Positions 23,167 to 33,579 of a stretch of DNA of 37,517 bases are shown piece by piece. This stretch comes from Akkermansia muciniphila (GTDB lineage: Bacteria; Verrucomicrobiota; Verrucomicrobiia; Limisphaerales; UBA9464), in contig CAMCYJ010000026.1 of the NCBI GenBank assembly GCA_945883815.1, positions 1 to 37,517 of the forward strand. The letters run 5' to 3'. Under the pieces are notes generated by a model. That model saw only the letters and a program-made list of their open reading frames with translations, did not search any database and was not told the DNA's origin. A program made the translations under genes and the position numbers. Each line of letters begins with the position of its first letter. Position 1 is the first letter of the stretch.

Positions 23167-25797
23167 TCAGGGGCGTTTCACTTTGGGTTGATCGTCTTCA
23201 TCTTCGTCGTCCATCCCTTCCGCCAAAACGAAGCCAGCGCGCACTGGCGAGGGCATGGAGGACTGGGCACCCCGGACTGAACGCCAGATGATCTCGTTGA
23301 GTTCCAAATCATCGGCCGCATCTTCGCGGCTCAAGTCCATCTTGTCCGAACGTTCGCGGCCCCAGGCATCCGCGAGATTCTTTTCGTCGAGCCGAGCTTG
23401 AGGCGTGATGGCTGTGTAGGGCTTGAGATCGGGCTTGGATCCAAAGCAGGCATGCATGGGCATCGCGGCCGCATCAAACTGGGTCATCGGCTTCATCCCG
23501 AGGATGAGTTCCATGGTCCGCAGCATCGAACACGTCGAGTACAGGGTGGAATCGACCGTCTTGCGTCGCACGTACGGGCTGATGGCATAGGCAATGGTTC
23601 TATGGGCATCAATGTGGTCGGGGCCATTTTGTGCGTCGTCCTCCACGACAAAAATCGCGGTGGAGGCCCAGAATTTCGATCGGCTCACGGCCTCGACCAC
23701 GCGACCCAGGGCCAGATCATTTTCAGCCATGTACGCGGTCGGAGTCGGCTTGCCTGTCGAAGTTCCGGCCGTGTGATCGTTCGGAAGCCGCACAATTTGC
23801 AGGCGAGGCATTTCTCCCTCGCGCTCAAATCGATGCAATTCGGAGATGAATCGGTCAGCCCGGGCCAAGTCGCTGTAATCCATGTCGAAACTCCGGAAAT
23901 GCGGATCAAAATGTCCCTGGAGCGTCGGAACCAAGGTGGAACACGGGTCATTGGTGGTCGCACCATTGTTGACGAATTCGCCGTAGCTTCGGTAGGTCAC
24001 CTTGGCCGCTTTGGCCCGGTCCCAAAGATAACCGCCGGCGGGCTGCGCGATCTTGAACCGCCCCTCACTCGGATAGGCGTATTTACGGTCCTGATTGTGG
24101 CCGTAACTCATCGGCCAGATACGCTCGACGAAGTCCGTCGCGTAAGCACCCATGGTCCATTCGTGGCCATCGGCACTCACTTCGCTCTCGACGTAGAAAT
24201 TGTCGAGCAGCACGAACTCGCGAGCGAGTCGATGATGGTTCGGGGTCACGGATTCGGGAAACAGACACAGGGTGGGATCGCCCTTCCCCTGCGGCATGTC
24301 GCCCAGAACCTGATCGTAGGTGCGGTTTTCTTTGATGATGTAAATGCAATGACGGATGGGAGAGGGGTTGCCGGTGATCAACGGCACGGGGTGTCCCGGC
24401 TCCAGCGTTGCAGGCGGTGCCGGCGGGCGGCACGCCAAGGTTCGCGCGGTGTACCGCTTCAATTGCTTCTCAAGGTCTTCGCGATCCTTGGGCAGTTCGA
24501 TGATGGACAACGATCCCGGCAAGAGTCCGCCAATGTATTCACGAATGGTTGCCGGCGCTTCGCGGCCGGGTTGAGGCCCCATGCGATTGGACCTCGACGC
24601 CAACCCCTTGCCATTGGTCACCAACAGCCGACGACCATCCGGAGTGACGCGGACCGAAGTGGGATACCATCCGGTGGGAATGAACCCCATCGATCGGCTG
24701 CGACCGGGCTGCCGAACATCAAAAACAGCAATCGCGTTGATGTTGGCGTTCGACACGAAGAGCAAGGATTCGTCGGGGCTGAGGGCCACACTGTTGGGCG
24801 TTGAGCCCGGGGGCGAATCCGGCTCCAGTTCGGCAGCGAGGGTCTCCACGCAACTGCCGCCAGCGGTTTCGAGAACACTAATGGTGTTGCGGTTGGCGTT
24901 GGCGACGAACAGGAATTTTCCCGCCCGGTTGAGGACCATTTCATTCGGGTGCTCTTGCACGGGCCATCGAGCCAGCTTGCGCCCAGAACTCAGCTCCAAA
25001 ACCCCCACCTCAGCGCGCCCCCAATGACTGATGTAAAGTCGGTCGCGGGCCACATCCGGCAGACACGCGAACGGATACGGAGCCTCCGTGTTCAGCACTT
25101 CCAAAAGGGCGCGAGCACGCTTGGTGATGGATTCTTCGTCGAGATCGTGCCACGGGTCTTTTTCTCCGGCGACCGACGGCGCCGTGCGCTCGCCCAACTG
25201 GATGTCGCGAACCACTGTCCCCGCATTCGTGCCCCCCTGAAGAGCAACCTCGGTCACAGACTGCCCCAGCACGTTGGCGACCCAAAGCTTCCGACCATCC
25301 GGACTCACGGCAATGCCCGCGGGAATCCCCCTTTCAGACGCAGGCCGCAGCGCCACGGTGTTGCCATTGGCGAGGCTGCCTTTTTGGAAATCAAAGAGAT
25401 GGATGACTTCTTTTCCCGCACCACTCGCGACGATCCGCTTGCCATCCGGCGTGAAGGCAATTCCGTGAAAGGCTTCCGGGAGAACGGTTCTGGAAAGAAT
25501 TTTGGCACTCGGAACGTCCACCAAGATGATCTCGTGGGGGCCAAAGCCGGAGTGGAGCACCGCCGCGAAACGCCCCGATGGATCGACGGCCATGTTCACC
25601 GGAAAATCTCCGAGAGAGACTTGCTTGCCCACCGGATCCAGCAGCCACTGATTGGGCAATCGAACCGTTCCATCCGGGCGGCTGCCCGGCCAGTTTCCCG
25701 CTTCAGGTGAGGCTGAAGGGCTGGATTGTTGGTGCGTCAGACAACCCGCAACCAACGCCAGACCGGCCAAACACGGCATCCAGAATCGCTTCATCAA
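23167..25797 (-). CDS. YncE-like beta-propeller / phosphoesterase lipoprotein
   Basis: This 876-residue protein begins with a lipoprotein signal (LALVAGC, C19). An N-terminal seven-bladed YVTN/YncE-type propeller follows (about 50-430), with repeated blades of the type FTPDGKRIVAS, VSPDGRKLWVAN and LSPDESLLFVSNA. The C-terminal PF04185 phosphoesterase domain contains KENRTYDQVLGD (489-500), SADGHEWTMGAY and VVEDDAQNGPDHIDAHR (acidic residues at 719-721). The C-terminal tail is very acidic. It would sit in the periplasm or on the cell surface. The substrate is unknown, and relatives are annotated as acid phosphatase or phospholipase C-like. The gene is monocistronic as far as visible. Confidence 0.85.
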   Translation of the reverse strand: MMKRFWMPCLAGLALVAGCLTHQQSSPSASPEAGNWPGSRPDGTVRLPNQWLLDPVGKQVSLGDFPVNMAVDPSGRFAAVLHSGFGPHEIILVDVPSAKILSRTVLPEAFHGIAFTPDGKRIVASGAGKEVIHLFDFQKGSLANGNTVALRPASERGIPAGIAVSPDGRKLWVANVLGQSVTEVALQGGTNAGTVVRDIQLGERTAPSVAGEKDPWHDLDEESITKRARALLEVLNTEAPYPFACLPDVARDRLYISHWGRAEVGVLELSSGRKLARWPVQEHPNEMVLNRAGKFLFVANANRNTISVLETAGGSCVETLAAELEPDSPPGSTPNSVALSPDESLLFVSNANINAIAVFDVRQPGRSRSMGFIPTGWYPTSVRVTPDGRRLLVTNGKGLASRSNRMGPQPGREAPATIREYIGGLLPGSLSIIELPKDREDLEKQLKRYTARTLACRPPAPPATLEPGHPVPLITGNPSPIRHCIYIIKENRTYDQVLGDMPQGKGDPTLCLFPESVTPNHHRLAREFVLLDNFYVESEVSADGHEWTMGAYATDFVERIWPMSYGHNQDRKYAYPSEGRFKIAQPAGGYLWDRAKAAKVTYRSYGEFVNNGATTNDPCSTLVPTLQGHFDPHFRSFDMDYSDLARADRFISELHRFEREGEMPRLQIVRLPNDHTAGTSTGKPTPTAYMAENDLALGRVVEAVSRSKFWASTAIFVVEDDAQNGPDHIDAHRTIAYAISPYVRRKTVDSTLYSTCSMLRTMELILGMKPMTQFDAAAMPMHACFGSKPDLKPYTAITPQARLDEKNLADAWGRERSDKMDLSREDAADDLELNEIIWRSVRGAQSSMPSPVRAGFVLAEGMDDEDEDDQPKVKRP

Positions 25798-25966
25798 CTG
25801 TCATGCTGGCGACCCGGTGCCGTTTTAGACAAGTGACGACTTGGTTTCGAAGACGTCGTGACGGCTCGGATTCGAGCAACTCGAGGCAGCGGTCTCATCA
25901 CCCACCGAACCACCGGCCGAACCCTCGGCCATCCAATGGCCCGGCAAGGGTTCACGCGGCAGCTAA

Positions 25967-26812
25967 CTAAACCACGAACTCCAGCGGCGGTGCCTTGGGG
26001 ATGGCTCCCATGGCCTGACCCCGGTCGAGGAAGCGGCGAATGCTCTCGCGGCCGCGCTCGCCGTAGTCGAGGGTCCAGTGGTTCACGTACATGCCCACAA
26101 AGCGGTCGGCCAAGTCATGCCCCATGTCGCGGGCCCATTGCAGCGAATGCGCCACCGCCTCGGGCCGGTGGTCGAGGCTGTACTGGATACTGGCGGTCAA
26201 GACGTCGCTGACGCGCTTGCGTAGCGCGGGCTCGTGCCGCTTGTGAATGACATTGCCACCCAAGGGCAGCGGCAGGCCGTCATTCTCGCGGCCCCACCAC
26301 ACTCCGAGGTCTTCGCACACCACCAGGCCTTCGTTGGCGTAGGTCAACTGGCCTTCGTGGATGATGAGTCCGACATCGGCCACACCCGACTTCACGGCCT
26401 GGAAAATCTCGTCGAACGGCACCACCACCAGGTCCAACTCGGCCCCGAGACGACCCGCCCACAACTGGAGAGCCAAGAAGGCGCTGGTCATCCGCCCCGG
26501 AATGGCGATGCGCCGACGCAGCACTTCGTCCCGCGTGTAGGGCTGCTTGGACACCAGCATCGGACCATAACCGTCGCCCATGCTCGCGCCGCTGGGCAAC
26601 AAGGCGTACTGGCCGCAGACATGCGCGTAGGCATGGATACTAATGGCCGAGATGTCCAACTCACCGCGGGTCGCCCGTTCGTTGAGGGTCTGGATGTCTT
26701 GAAGGATGTGTTTGAAGCGCAGGCCGGGTGAGGGAATCAATTCCCGCGCCAAGCCATAAAACATGAAGGCATCGTCCGGATCCGGCGAGTGGCCAAGTGT
26801 GAGCGTCAGCAT
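25967..26812 (-). CDS. mqnD: 1,4-dihydroxy-6-naphthoate synthase-like protein
   Basis: This 281-residue protein has a periplasmic-binding-protein fold used as an enzyme in the futalosine route to menaquinone. The family pattern is visible: GHSPDPDDAFMFYGLAREL near 7-25, TRGELDISAISIHAYAHV, GYGPMLVSK, RIAIPGRMTSAFLALQL and ADVGLIIHEGQLTYANEGL. There is no signal peptide, as expected for MqnD. The length is normal. The frame is open to 27025, overlapping the upstream gene, but homology starts at the ATG at 26812. The SPDPDD variant belongs to a sister group of classical MqnD, so the function is likely but not certain. The 169 bases before the next minus-strand gene hold nothing clear. Confidence 0.75.
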   Translation of the reverse strand: MLTLTLGHSPDPDDAFMFYGLARELIPSPGLRFKHILQDIQTLNERATRGELDISAISIHAYAHVCGQYALLPSGASMGDGYGPMLVSKQPYTRDEVLRRRIAIPGRMTSAFLALQLWAGRLGAELDLVVVPFDEIFQAVKSGVADVGLIIHEGQLTYANEGLVVCEDLGVWWGRENDGLPLPLGGNVIHKRHEPALRKRVSDVLTASIQYSLDHRPEAVAHSLQWARDMGHDLADRFVGMYVNHWTLDYGERGRESIRRFLDRGQAMGAIPKAPPLEFVV

Positions 26813-26870
26813 ACCGTTAAGTGAGCGGACGCTACGTCGGAACCCGGCGAAGTCGAGCGCGTGAATGGAA

Positions 26871-29735
26871 TCACTGCCCCGGCGAACCTTCCAGAATGCG
26901 CAACAGGACGGGTTGGGAACACTGGCCGCCATCGCCATTGGCCCGCAAATGAAAGAGGCGAGTCCCCGGACGAGCCTTGCGCGCGGCGGTGATGAAGAAC
27001 TCCCGCTCGGTCTGGTCTTCGACAATCAACAGGCCATTGAGGCCGATATTGTCCACGTAGACACCGTGCGGCAGGTTGCGCCCACAGTCTTCTCCACCCA
27101 ACTCAATGCGTGACTTAAAATCCCGGCGGTCGGCCCGGACCCGGGCTGTGATGGTTTGACCCGGTCGGATGAGCAATTCCATCGGGCGTCCGGACTCTTG
27201 GCGCACCACCGAACGGTCGGGGCCGGGCAAGATTTCCACGGTCACTTTCGGGGCCGCGTCCAGTTGCACATTCCCCAGATCGCCCAATTCGCGGATGACC
27301 TCCCTGCCCTGGATTTTAGCGCTGGCGCTCACTCGGACCGCCCGGTCGGCCGCGTCCTGAGGTTCGGCCGCACCGACCGCAGCGTACAGCGCCGCCACGG
27401 CACGGATTTGCCCGGCTTCAATTTCCACGGGAGTGCTCGCGGTGAATCCGGCCGGCAACCGATCGAGATTCATGCGAATGGGGCCCTCGAACCCTTCACG
27501 ACGGGTGGCCACGAAGCGAATTTCACGACCACTGCCCGGACTGACCTTCGGGTTCAATCCTTCGACGCGCACGGTGAAATCCGGCTGCTGCGGACGGACC
27601 GAGAGCCGGTAGGCGTGATTGGTTCCGCCGCCAAATCCGCGGGTGTCGGTCACGCGAACCAAGTACCGAGCGGTCGTGGGTGCGGTGAACAGCAGCATCG
27701 AATCCATCCCCGACTGACGGCTGGGATCGTCGTCGTTCTGGTAGTTCAATCGAAACACGGGCAAACCATTGGGAATGGGCCGACTGCCCGCCGGATACGC
27801 CTTCACGAGGTAGGCCGGCTCATTGAGCGCATGCGACAACGGCGTGGTTCCAAAGACGGACTGACGACGCCCTTCCCCGGGATACACTTTGAACCCAGAA
27901 TCCGGCCCACGCGGATAGAGCCACAAGCGCACCACCTCGCCATTGGCATACAGGTATTCGTCCAATTCCATTTCGGCCCAGTTCTGGAGTCGAAAGTCAT
28001 CGACGGTGTCGGAGTCCTTGCCCCGGAAGGTGAACCACGAATCGCGAACGGCCTGAAGCACCGCCTGCTCCACCGGCTGGCCGGCCAACGTCAAGACCTC
28101 CAGACGGGAGTCCATCGCAGAACCATCGCGCGCAGCACGCACCTCCAAGGTCAACGCCTCGCCAGCGCGGGCCTGGAAGGAAAAATGATCCACATCGCCC
28201 GGGCTCCCCATACGACCGTAGGTCTCCGACGGTATGGCCACCGTCTGCGCCCGCCGAATCCCGTCGTTGGGCTCCAACTCCGCCTGATGGACGGGCGAAC
28301 GCAGCGACTGCGCGGGGCTGGAAGCGGAAGAACGGCCCGACGGAAACGGTTTTTTCGCATCGCGAGGGGTGGCCTCAATCCCGGTTGAACCCACGGCCGC
28401 ATCGCCTTTGAGCGCGAGGGTTTCCACAGAGCCATCCATTCGCGCCGCCAGCACGGAATCGCCCGCAACATTCATCGCCAAGGCCGCGGCCACATCCGGT
28501 TGCCCGGTCCAGGAGGCCACTTCCTGCAGTTCGGGCAGACGCCATTGCTTGAGGGACCGGTCGATGGCCGCGGTGACGAGATGCCGTCCGTCGCGCGACA
28601 GAGCCATGGACACGATCCCGGCATCATGGGCGAAGCGCGCCGTGACCACCGGGTTCAAGGCCGGCGTCTCTCTTGAGACAAACCGCCATTGGTGGATCCG
28701 GCGATCGGCCCCGACGGCCAACACGTGCTGCCCATCCGGGGTGAACAACACCCGGTTCAAGTCACCCTGGGGCTGATTGAGTGTGTCTAGGCGCAACCCA
28801 TCTCGGACGCGCCAGAGCTTCACGGTCTGATCGGCGCTGGCCGAAGCCAACACGGCTCCGGACGGATCGAAGGCGAGGTCGAAAACCGCCCCATTGTGGA
28901 CGGAGTTGGACCACACCAAAGAATGGTCTGCCACCTTCCACAACCGAATGGACCGATCATAGCCCGCGGTGGCAAACCAACGACCATCCGGCGACAACTC
29001 GGCATCCTGAACGGCGTCCCGGTGACCCTCGAAGCGGGCCAACCGTTGACCGGTTGGCACCGAAAAGAGTTCGGCCATTCCATCCAACCCCGTGATCCCC
29101 GCCGCAACGACCAATGTCGCGCCGTCGGCCGAAAAATGCAGCGCATTCACCTTGCCCGGAATGCCGTCGATGACCCGCTGGGCGCGGCGACCTGTGGGGT
29201 TTCGAAACTCCACCCGACCCGCCGTTCCCAGCGCCAGGATCTTGCCATCCGGCGAATACTCAGCCGCGGTCCAAGGCAGCGCCACCCGGCCCGAAACCGC
29301 CACCTCGGGCACCACCAAGTGTTTGAGAATGGACTCGTCCCGCTGAGGTCCCGGAGCGCCGTCGGCGATCCACTGGCGCAACAGTGCCAACTCCGCCGTA
29401 GAAACCCGTGGCTCGTCCTTCGGCGGCATCACCGGCTTGGCCCGGCCTTCGATGAGTTTCACCAGCAGTGAGCCTTCCGGATCACCCGGTTTCAAAGTCG
29501 CCCCCTTGTCGCCCCCCTGGTTCAGGCTGGAGAAGGTCTCCACCGAAAATTCGCCTTCGCGATCAGCATCGTTGTGACAACCCGCACAATGCGTGCGGAG
29601 GATGGGCGCGATGTCGCGTTCATACAGCCAACCGCGGGTCGCGGCTGAGGCCGCAGAGACCGAAAGCAGGCAAGCGATGAGCCACCGGAGTCGGGCCGAC
29701 TGACGAACAATCCCGCAGAGGTTGAGGCGTCTCAT
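26871..29735 (-). CDS. Exported c-type cytochrome / WD40 repeat protein
   Basis: This 954-residue exported protein starts with a signal peptide (about 15-32). A planctomycete-type cytochrome domain (PSCyt1) with CAGCH (C50, C53, H54) comes next, then a WD40 propeller (about 150-450) with blades such as LSPDGRWFATAGYDRSIRLW. A beta-rich C-terminal half follows, with a pre-peptidase-like segment starting AELEPNDGIRRAQ. It is the last gene of a three-gene operon and starts two bases after the DUF1549/1553 gene. Its function is not known. The operon is widespread in Planctomycetes and Verrucomicrobia and is thought to concern complex polymer breakdown. Confidence 0.85.
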   Translation of the reverse strand: MRRLNLCGIVRQSARLRWLIACLLSVSAASAATRGWLYERDIAPILRTHCAGCHNDADREGEFSVETFSSLNQGGDKGATLKPGDPEGSLLVKLIEGRAKPVMPPKDEPRVSTAELALLRQWIADGAPGPQRDESILKHLVVPEVAVSGRVALPWTAAEYSPDGKILALGTAGRVEFRNPTGRRAQRVIDGIPGKVNALHFSADGATLVVAAGITGLDGMAELFSVPTGQRLARFEGHRDAVQDAELSPDGRWFATAGYDRSIRLWKVADHSLVWSNSVHNGAVFDLAFDPSGAVLASASADQTVKLWRVRDGLRLDTLNQPQGDLNRVLFTPDGQHVLAVGADRRIHQWRFVSRETPALNPVVTARFAHDAGIVSMALSRDGRHLVTAAIDRSLKQWRLPELQEVASWTGQPDVAAALAMNVAGDSVLAARMDGSVETLALKGDAAVGSTGIEATPRDAKKPFPSGRSSASSPAQSLRSPVHQAELEPNDGIRRAQTVAIPSETYGRMGSPGDVDHFSFQARAGEALTLEVRAARDGSAMDSRLEVLTLAGQPVEQAVLQAVRDSWFTFRGKDSDTVDDFRLQNWAEMELDEYLYANGEVVRLWLYPRGPDSGFKVYPGEGRRQSVFGTTPLSHALNEPAYLVKAYPAGSRPIPNGLPVFRLNYQNDDDPSRQSGMDSMLLFTAPTTARYLVRVTDTRGFGGGTNHAYRLSVRPQQPDFTVRVEGLNPKVSPGSGREIRFVATRREGFEGPIRMNLDRLPAGFTASTPVEIEAGQIRAVAALYAAVGAAEPQDAADRAVRVSASAKIQGREVIRELGDLGNVQLDAAPKVTVEILPGPDRSVVRQESGRPMELLIRPGQTITARVRADRRDFKSRIELGGEDCGRNLPHGVYVDNIGLNGLLIVEDQTEREFFITAARKARPGTRLFHLRANGDGGQCSQPVLLRILEGSPGQ

Positions 29736-29737
29736 GG

Positions 29738-32011
29738 TCAGTGCTGGAAGAGGAATTCGCGGCTAGTGAGGATGGACCAGAAGAGGTCTTCAGCCACCGA
29801 CGCCCGTTGGTCGGGACCGGCTTCTTGGAACATCCGAAGAAACGCAGCCCGCTCAGACTCTCGCGGAGCCCGGGACAGCGCCACGGAATAGGCCTCGGTG
29901 ACGAGACGATCGGCATCAACTCCCTCACGCAAGAGGCGGTTCAAACGCCCTGCCTGGGCCGAAAGTTTGTCGTTCACCGTCGAACCGTTCGACAAGTGCA
30001 ATGCCTGCACCAAGCTGGGCTGATTCGACCGCTCACACTCGCAGGTGATCTCGCGCTGGTTGCGGCCGAAGGTCTTGAGGAAGTAGGACGTCACCGAGGC
30101 GTCGAACAACTGAACCGATCGCGGACTGTTGGTGTAGAACGAGGTCTTTTCGGTGGAGCCATCGCTCAGGGTCAGTTCCGTGAACTGCTCCCGGACGCCG
30201 GTGACATCGGCGATGGCATCTTGCATCACTTCGGCACTCAAACGTCGTGGAAAACACCGCGAATAATGCCGCCGGTCTTCCCGGTTGGTCGGCAGAATTT
30301 CGGAGGAACGCCGATACGTCTGAGAAACCAGGATCTCCCGCATCAACGACTTCAAATCAAACCGATGGCTCACCAAGTGATCGGCCAAAGCGGATAGGAG
30401 TCGCTCGTTGGATGCCGGATTGGAGGCGCGCAAATCATCCACCGACTCCACCAAACCCACGCCCAAGTAATGCGCCCAAATGCGGTTGGCGATGGCCCGG
30501 GCGAAGTACGGATTGGAGGGTGCGGTCAGCCAGTCGGCCAAGACCTCGCGACGATCGCGGGTATCGGTCATCGCCATGGCGGGGGCATCCAAGGGTGCCG
30601 GTGGCTGGGGCTTTCCCGTCCGGGGCTGAATGAGGTCTCCGGAAGCTTCGACGTACAATTGCCGTTGCCCGTCACCATTGCGCGGATCCCCGCCCCACCC
30701 CTTGGCTCGGACCCGCGAAAACAAGTTAGCAAACTGGAAGTACTGGTCGTTGGTCCACTTCTCGAGCGGATGATTGTGGCAACGGGCGCAGTTGATGGAG
30801 AGCGACAGGAACGCCTGGCTCACATTCTCGGCCATGGATTCCGGATCTTGATGAACGGCGAAGAAGTTCGACTCCCCTTCATCGACCGAAGACCCCTTGG
30901 CCGTGACCACCTGACGCACGAACCGGTCCCACGGCGTATTGTCGGCCACCTGATTGCGAATCCATCCGTAGTACGATTTCACGGCCGCTGGCCGCAATCG
31001 GGCCCCGCTGACGAGCAGCACGTCCGACCACTTGTAGGCCCAGAAGTCCACATACTCCGGAGCGCTCAAGAGCCGATCGGCCAAACGGGCGTGCTTGTCG
31101 GCCCGCGCATCCTCGACGAATGCCCGCACCTCGGCCGGTGTCGGCAGGCGGCCCAGCGTGTCGAGCGACGCCCGGCGGATGAAGGTGGCGTCGTCGGCCG
31201 GCGGCGAGGGCTGCAAGTGCAGGCGCTTCAATTGGTCCAGCACCAGGGAGTCGAAAGCACTCGTGCGCGGAGCGGCGGCATAGACGGCATCGGGAATTTC
31301 GGCGGCATACGGGGACGTGATGCGCGCGATGACAATCCGCGACGAATACCAGGCCGAGATGGCCCCTTCCCCGGGACCGATCACTGTGACCTTCCCGGTG
31401 CCGTCCACCGAGGCCACGGTCTCATCGGTGGAGGTGAACTTCGCCCATCGGGTGACGTCCCGCTCACGGCCATCGCTGAACCGGGCCTTGACCCTCAGTG
31501 CCAGGGTCTCCCCGACTCGCACCGAGCGCTCCCCGGGATCGATGACCAACGTGCGCAACTCGGCCTCGCCGGCTTGGGGACCGGGCGCTCCCTGGGCAAT
31601 CCAACGGGCCAGCGTGCGGTAGTCGTCCGAATCCACCTCGAATCGCTTGCCCCCCTTGTGCCGGACGGTGGTCGTCGGCTTGGTCAGCAGCAAACTCAAG
31701 CCCGGTTGGGATACTTCGACGCGGCGTCCCTGCGCCTCCCGGGTGATGGCCAGATGGTCTGCCTCCGGGTTGTAACCAAACAACGACAGGCGGAAACCAC
31801 CCTTGCCCGCCATGGCTCCATGACACCCGCCGCTGTTGCAGTTGGCCTTGGAGAGGATGGGCACGATGTCGTTGCGGAAGGACACCGGTGCCTCGGAGAC
31901 CGAACCGGCCAGCAGTCGCGCGGCCAGCGATGTGATCATCCCCAGCAGGCAAGCGCTGCGACAAAGACCGCCGTGCGCCAGCAGCGACATAAACTTCATC
32001 GGGGCTCTCAT
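29738..32011 (-). CDS. DUF1549/DUF1553 protein with cytochrome and Ig-like domains
   Basis: This 757-residue exported protein begins with a signal segment and a cytochrome-like domain whose haem site is spaced CNSGGCH (C58, C63, H64), that is CX4CH. A bacterial Ig-like domain follows (about 155-232, DPGERSVRVGETLALRVKA). DUF1549 (about 250-440) carries a second, standard site CARCH (C408, C411, H412). DUF1553 (about 475-735) includes PYFARAIANRIWAHYLG and FDLKSLMREILVSQTYRRS. Its start overlaps the DUF1501 stop by four bases. The pair always works together by genome context, but no reaction has been shown that I know of. Confidence 0.9.
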   Translation of the reverse strand: MRAPMKFMSLLAHGGLCRSACLLGMITSLAARLLAGSVSEAPVSFRNDIVPILSKANCNSGGCHGAMAGKGGFRLSLFGYNPEADHLAITREAQGRRVEVSQPGLSLLLTKPTTTVRHKGGKRFEVDSDDYRTLARWIAQGAPGPQAGEAELRTLVIDPGERSVRVGETLALRVKARFSDGRERDVTRWAKFTSTDETVASVDGTGKVTVIGPGEGAISAWYSSRIVIARITSPYAAEIPDAVYAAAPRTSAFDSLVLDQLKRLHLQPSPPADDATFIRRASLDTLGRLPTPAEVRAFVEDARADKHARLADRLLSAPEYVDFWAYKWSDVLLVSGARLRPAAVKSYYGWIRNQVADNTPWDRFVRQVVTAKGSSVDEGESNFFAVHQDPESMAENVSQAFLSLSINCARCHNHPLEKWTNDQYFQFANLFSRVRAKGWGGDPRNGDGQRQLYVEASGDLIQPRTGKPQPPAPLDAPAMAMTDTRDRREVLADWLTAPSNPYFARAIANRIWAHYLGVGLVESVDDLRASNPASNERLLSALADHLVSHRFDLKSLMREILVSQTYRRSSEILPTNREDRRHYSRCFPRRLSAEVMQDAIADVTGVREQFTELTLSDGSTEKTSFYTNSPRSVQLFDASVTSYFLKTFGRNQREITCECERSNQPSLVQALHLSNGSTVNDKLSAQAGRLNRLLREGVDADRLVTEAYSVALSRAPRESERAAFLRMFQEAGPDQRASVAEDLFWSILTSREFLFQH

Positions 32012-33399
32012 GTGAACAATTCGCGGATGGGTTCGGTGCCGAGGTCTGTCAGTGAGAAGGGGCGGCCACCCGGGCCCGGCAAATGGGAGGCATGATTGAG
32101 GCCCAACGAATGGAAGATCGTGGCCACGATGTCGCCGGGTTTCACCGGACGTTCTGCGGGAAATCCGCCGATGGGATCACTGGCCCCGACCACGCGACCT
32201 CCCTTCACGCCGCCTCCTGCGAAGTAGGCCGTGAAGCACTGGGGCCAGTGGTCGCGGCCTCCCGCCGGATTGATCTTCGGGGTGCGACCGAACTCGGAAA
32301 GATTGGCCACCAGCGTGTCGTCGAGCATTCCCCGCTCGCTCAAGTCTTCGATGAGCGCGCTGTAGGCCTGATCGTACATGGGGCACACGATGTCCTTCAT
32401 GCCGGCGATGGACGTGAACGGCTTGGATCCGTGGATGTCCCAGGTGATTTCGTCGAACACGGTGAGGAAGGTGTTGATGGTCACGAAGCGCACCCCGCTC
32501 TCCACCAATCGCCGCGCCAGCAGGCAGCACTGACCGAAGCGGTTCATGCCGTAGCGTTCTCGGACCTTCAGGGGCTCGCGGGTCAGGTCAAAGGCCTCGC
32601 GAGCTTTCTCACTCGTCATGATGCGGAAGGCCGCGTGGAAATTCTCATCCATCAGTCGGGCATCTTCGCTGGCCTCGAACTGGGCCACGGAAGACTCGAC
32701 GATCTCCCGCATCTTGCGCCGACGTTCGAGGCGATGGGCCCCAATTTGGTCGGGCGGCAGCAAGTCCGGGACCTTGAAGTTCTTCTGCGACGGATCGGCC
32801 ATCAACGCGAAGGGATCATGGGCCTTGCCCAAGAACCCACCGGCCTGCCCGTTGGGCAAATTCCCGCCACCGCGCCCCATCAACTGAGGCAGCACCACGA
32901 AGGGCGGCAAGTCGGTGCGACGCCCCTTGAGGTGGGACAGAACGGCCCCCGCGTGCGGCGTCTGGATGCCTCCGGTGAATCGCCGACCGGTTTGCATCAT
33001 CTGCCAACCGGCGTCATGCACTGCCGCCCCATCGTGGTGGCAAGACCGCACCAGCGAAAACTTGTCGGCATTGGCCGCATGGCGCGGCAGCAATTCGGAA
33101 ATTTCGAAGGCGTTGGACTTGGTGCGGATGGGTTTGAATGGCCCGCGAATCTCGGAGGGTGCATCCGGCTTCATGTCCCACAAGTCGATGTGGCTGGGCC
33201 CGCCGAGGTTGAAGATCATGATGCACGAACGCCGGTCGTCCGCGGGCTTCACGATCCCTGCCTCTTTGGCCTGCAAGTACTGCGGCAACGACAGCCCCAC
33301 CGCCGCCAGCGAACCCACCTGAAGGAACTCTCTGCGCGAAACGCCCGGTCCACAGAGGCGCACCCGGTCCTGGGGAGATTCTGCGAGGAAGTCGAACAT
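32008..33399 (-). CDS. DUF1501 (sulfatase-like fold) exported protein
   Basis: This 463-residue protein begins with a Tat-type signal: SRREFLQVGSLAAVGLSLP near 21-39. The DUF1501 core follows, with IMIFNLGGPSHIDLWDMKPD, VRSCHHDGAAVHDAG and LSEFGRTPKINPAGGRDHWP. The fold is related to the alkaline phosphatase/sulfatase superfamily, and the conserved DHW and His/Asp residues would form a metal site. Tat export implies folding with cofactor in the cytoplasm. It is the first gene of the operon with the DUF1549/1553 and WD40-cytochrome genes. Its leader contains a G-rich hexamer array (33592-33663). Confidence 0.9.
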   Translation of the reverse strand: MFDFLAESPQDRVRLCGPGVSRREFLQVGSLAAVGLSLPQYLQAKEAGIVKPADDRRSCIMIFNLGGPSHIDLWDMKPDAPSEIRGPFKPIRTKSNAFEISELLPRHAANADKFSLVRSCHHDGAAVHDAGWQMMQTGRRFTGGIQTPHAGAVLSHLKGRRTDLPPFVVLPQLMGRGGGNLPNGQAGGFLGKAHDPFALMADPSQKNFKVPDLLPPDQIGAHRLERRRKMREIVESSVAQFEASEDARLMDENFHAAFRIMTSEKAREAFDLTREPLKVRERYGMNRFGQCCLLARRLVESGVRFVTINTFLTVFDEITWDIHGSKPFTSIAGMKDIVCPMYDQAYSALIEDLSERGMLDDTLVANLSEFGRTPKINPAGGRDHWPQCFTAYFAGGGVKGGRVVGASDPIGGFPAERPVKPGDIVATIFHSLGLNHASHLPGPGGRPFSLTDLGTEPIRELFT

Positions 33400-33579
33400 G
33401 ACGGGACTGTGAACTCAATCGGCACATCCCCTCAAGGTGCAGATGCTTCGGTTGAACGATTTTCCAGCCTCGATGTACGGCTCGGACCCGCGATCGCCGT
33501 GCACCGAGATCGACACCAGGTAGTCTTCGGACTCAACAAGGCCATCGAACACAGGTCGAGTGAACCGGGCTCCGGAACC

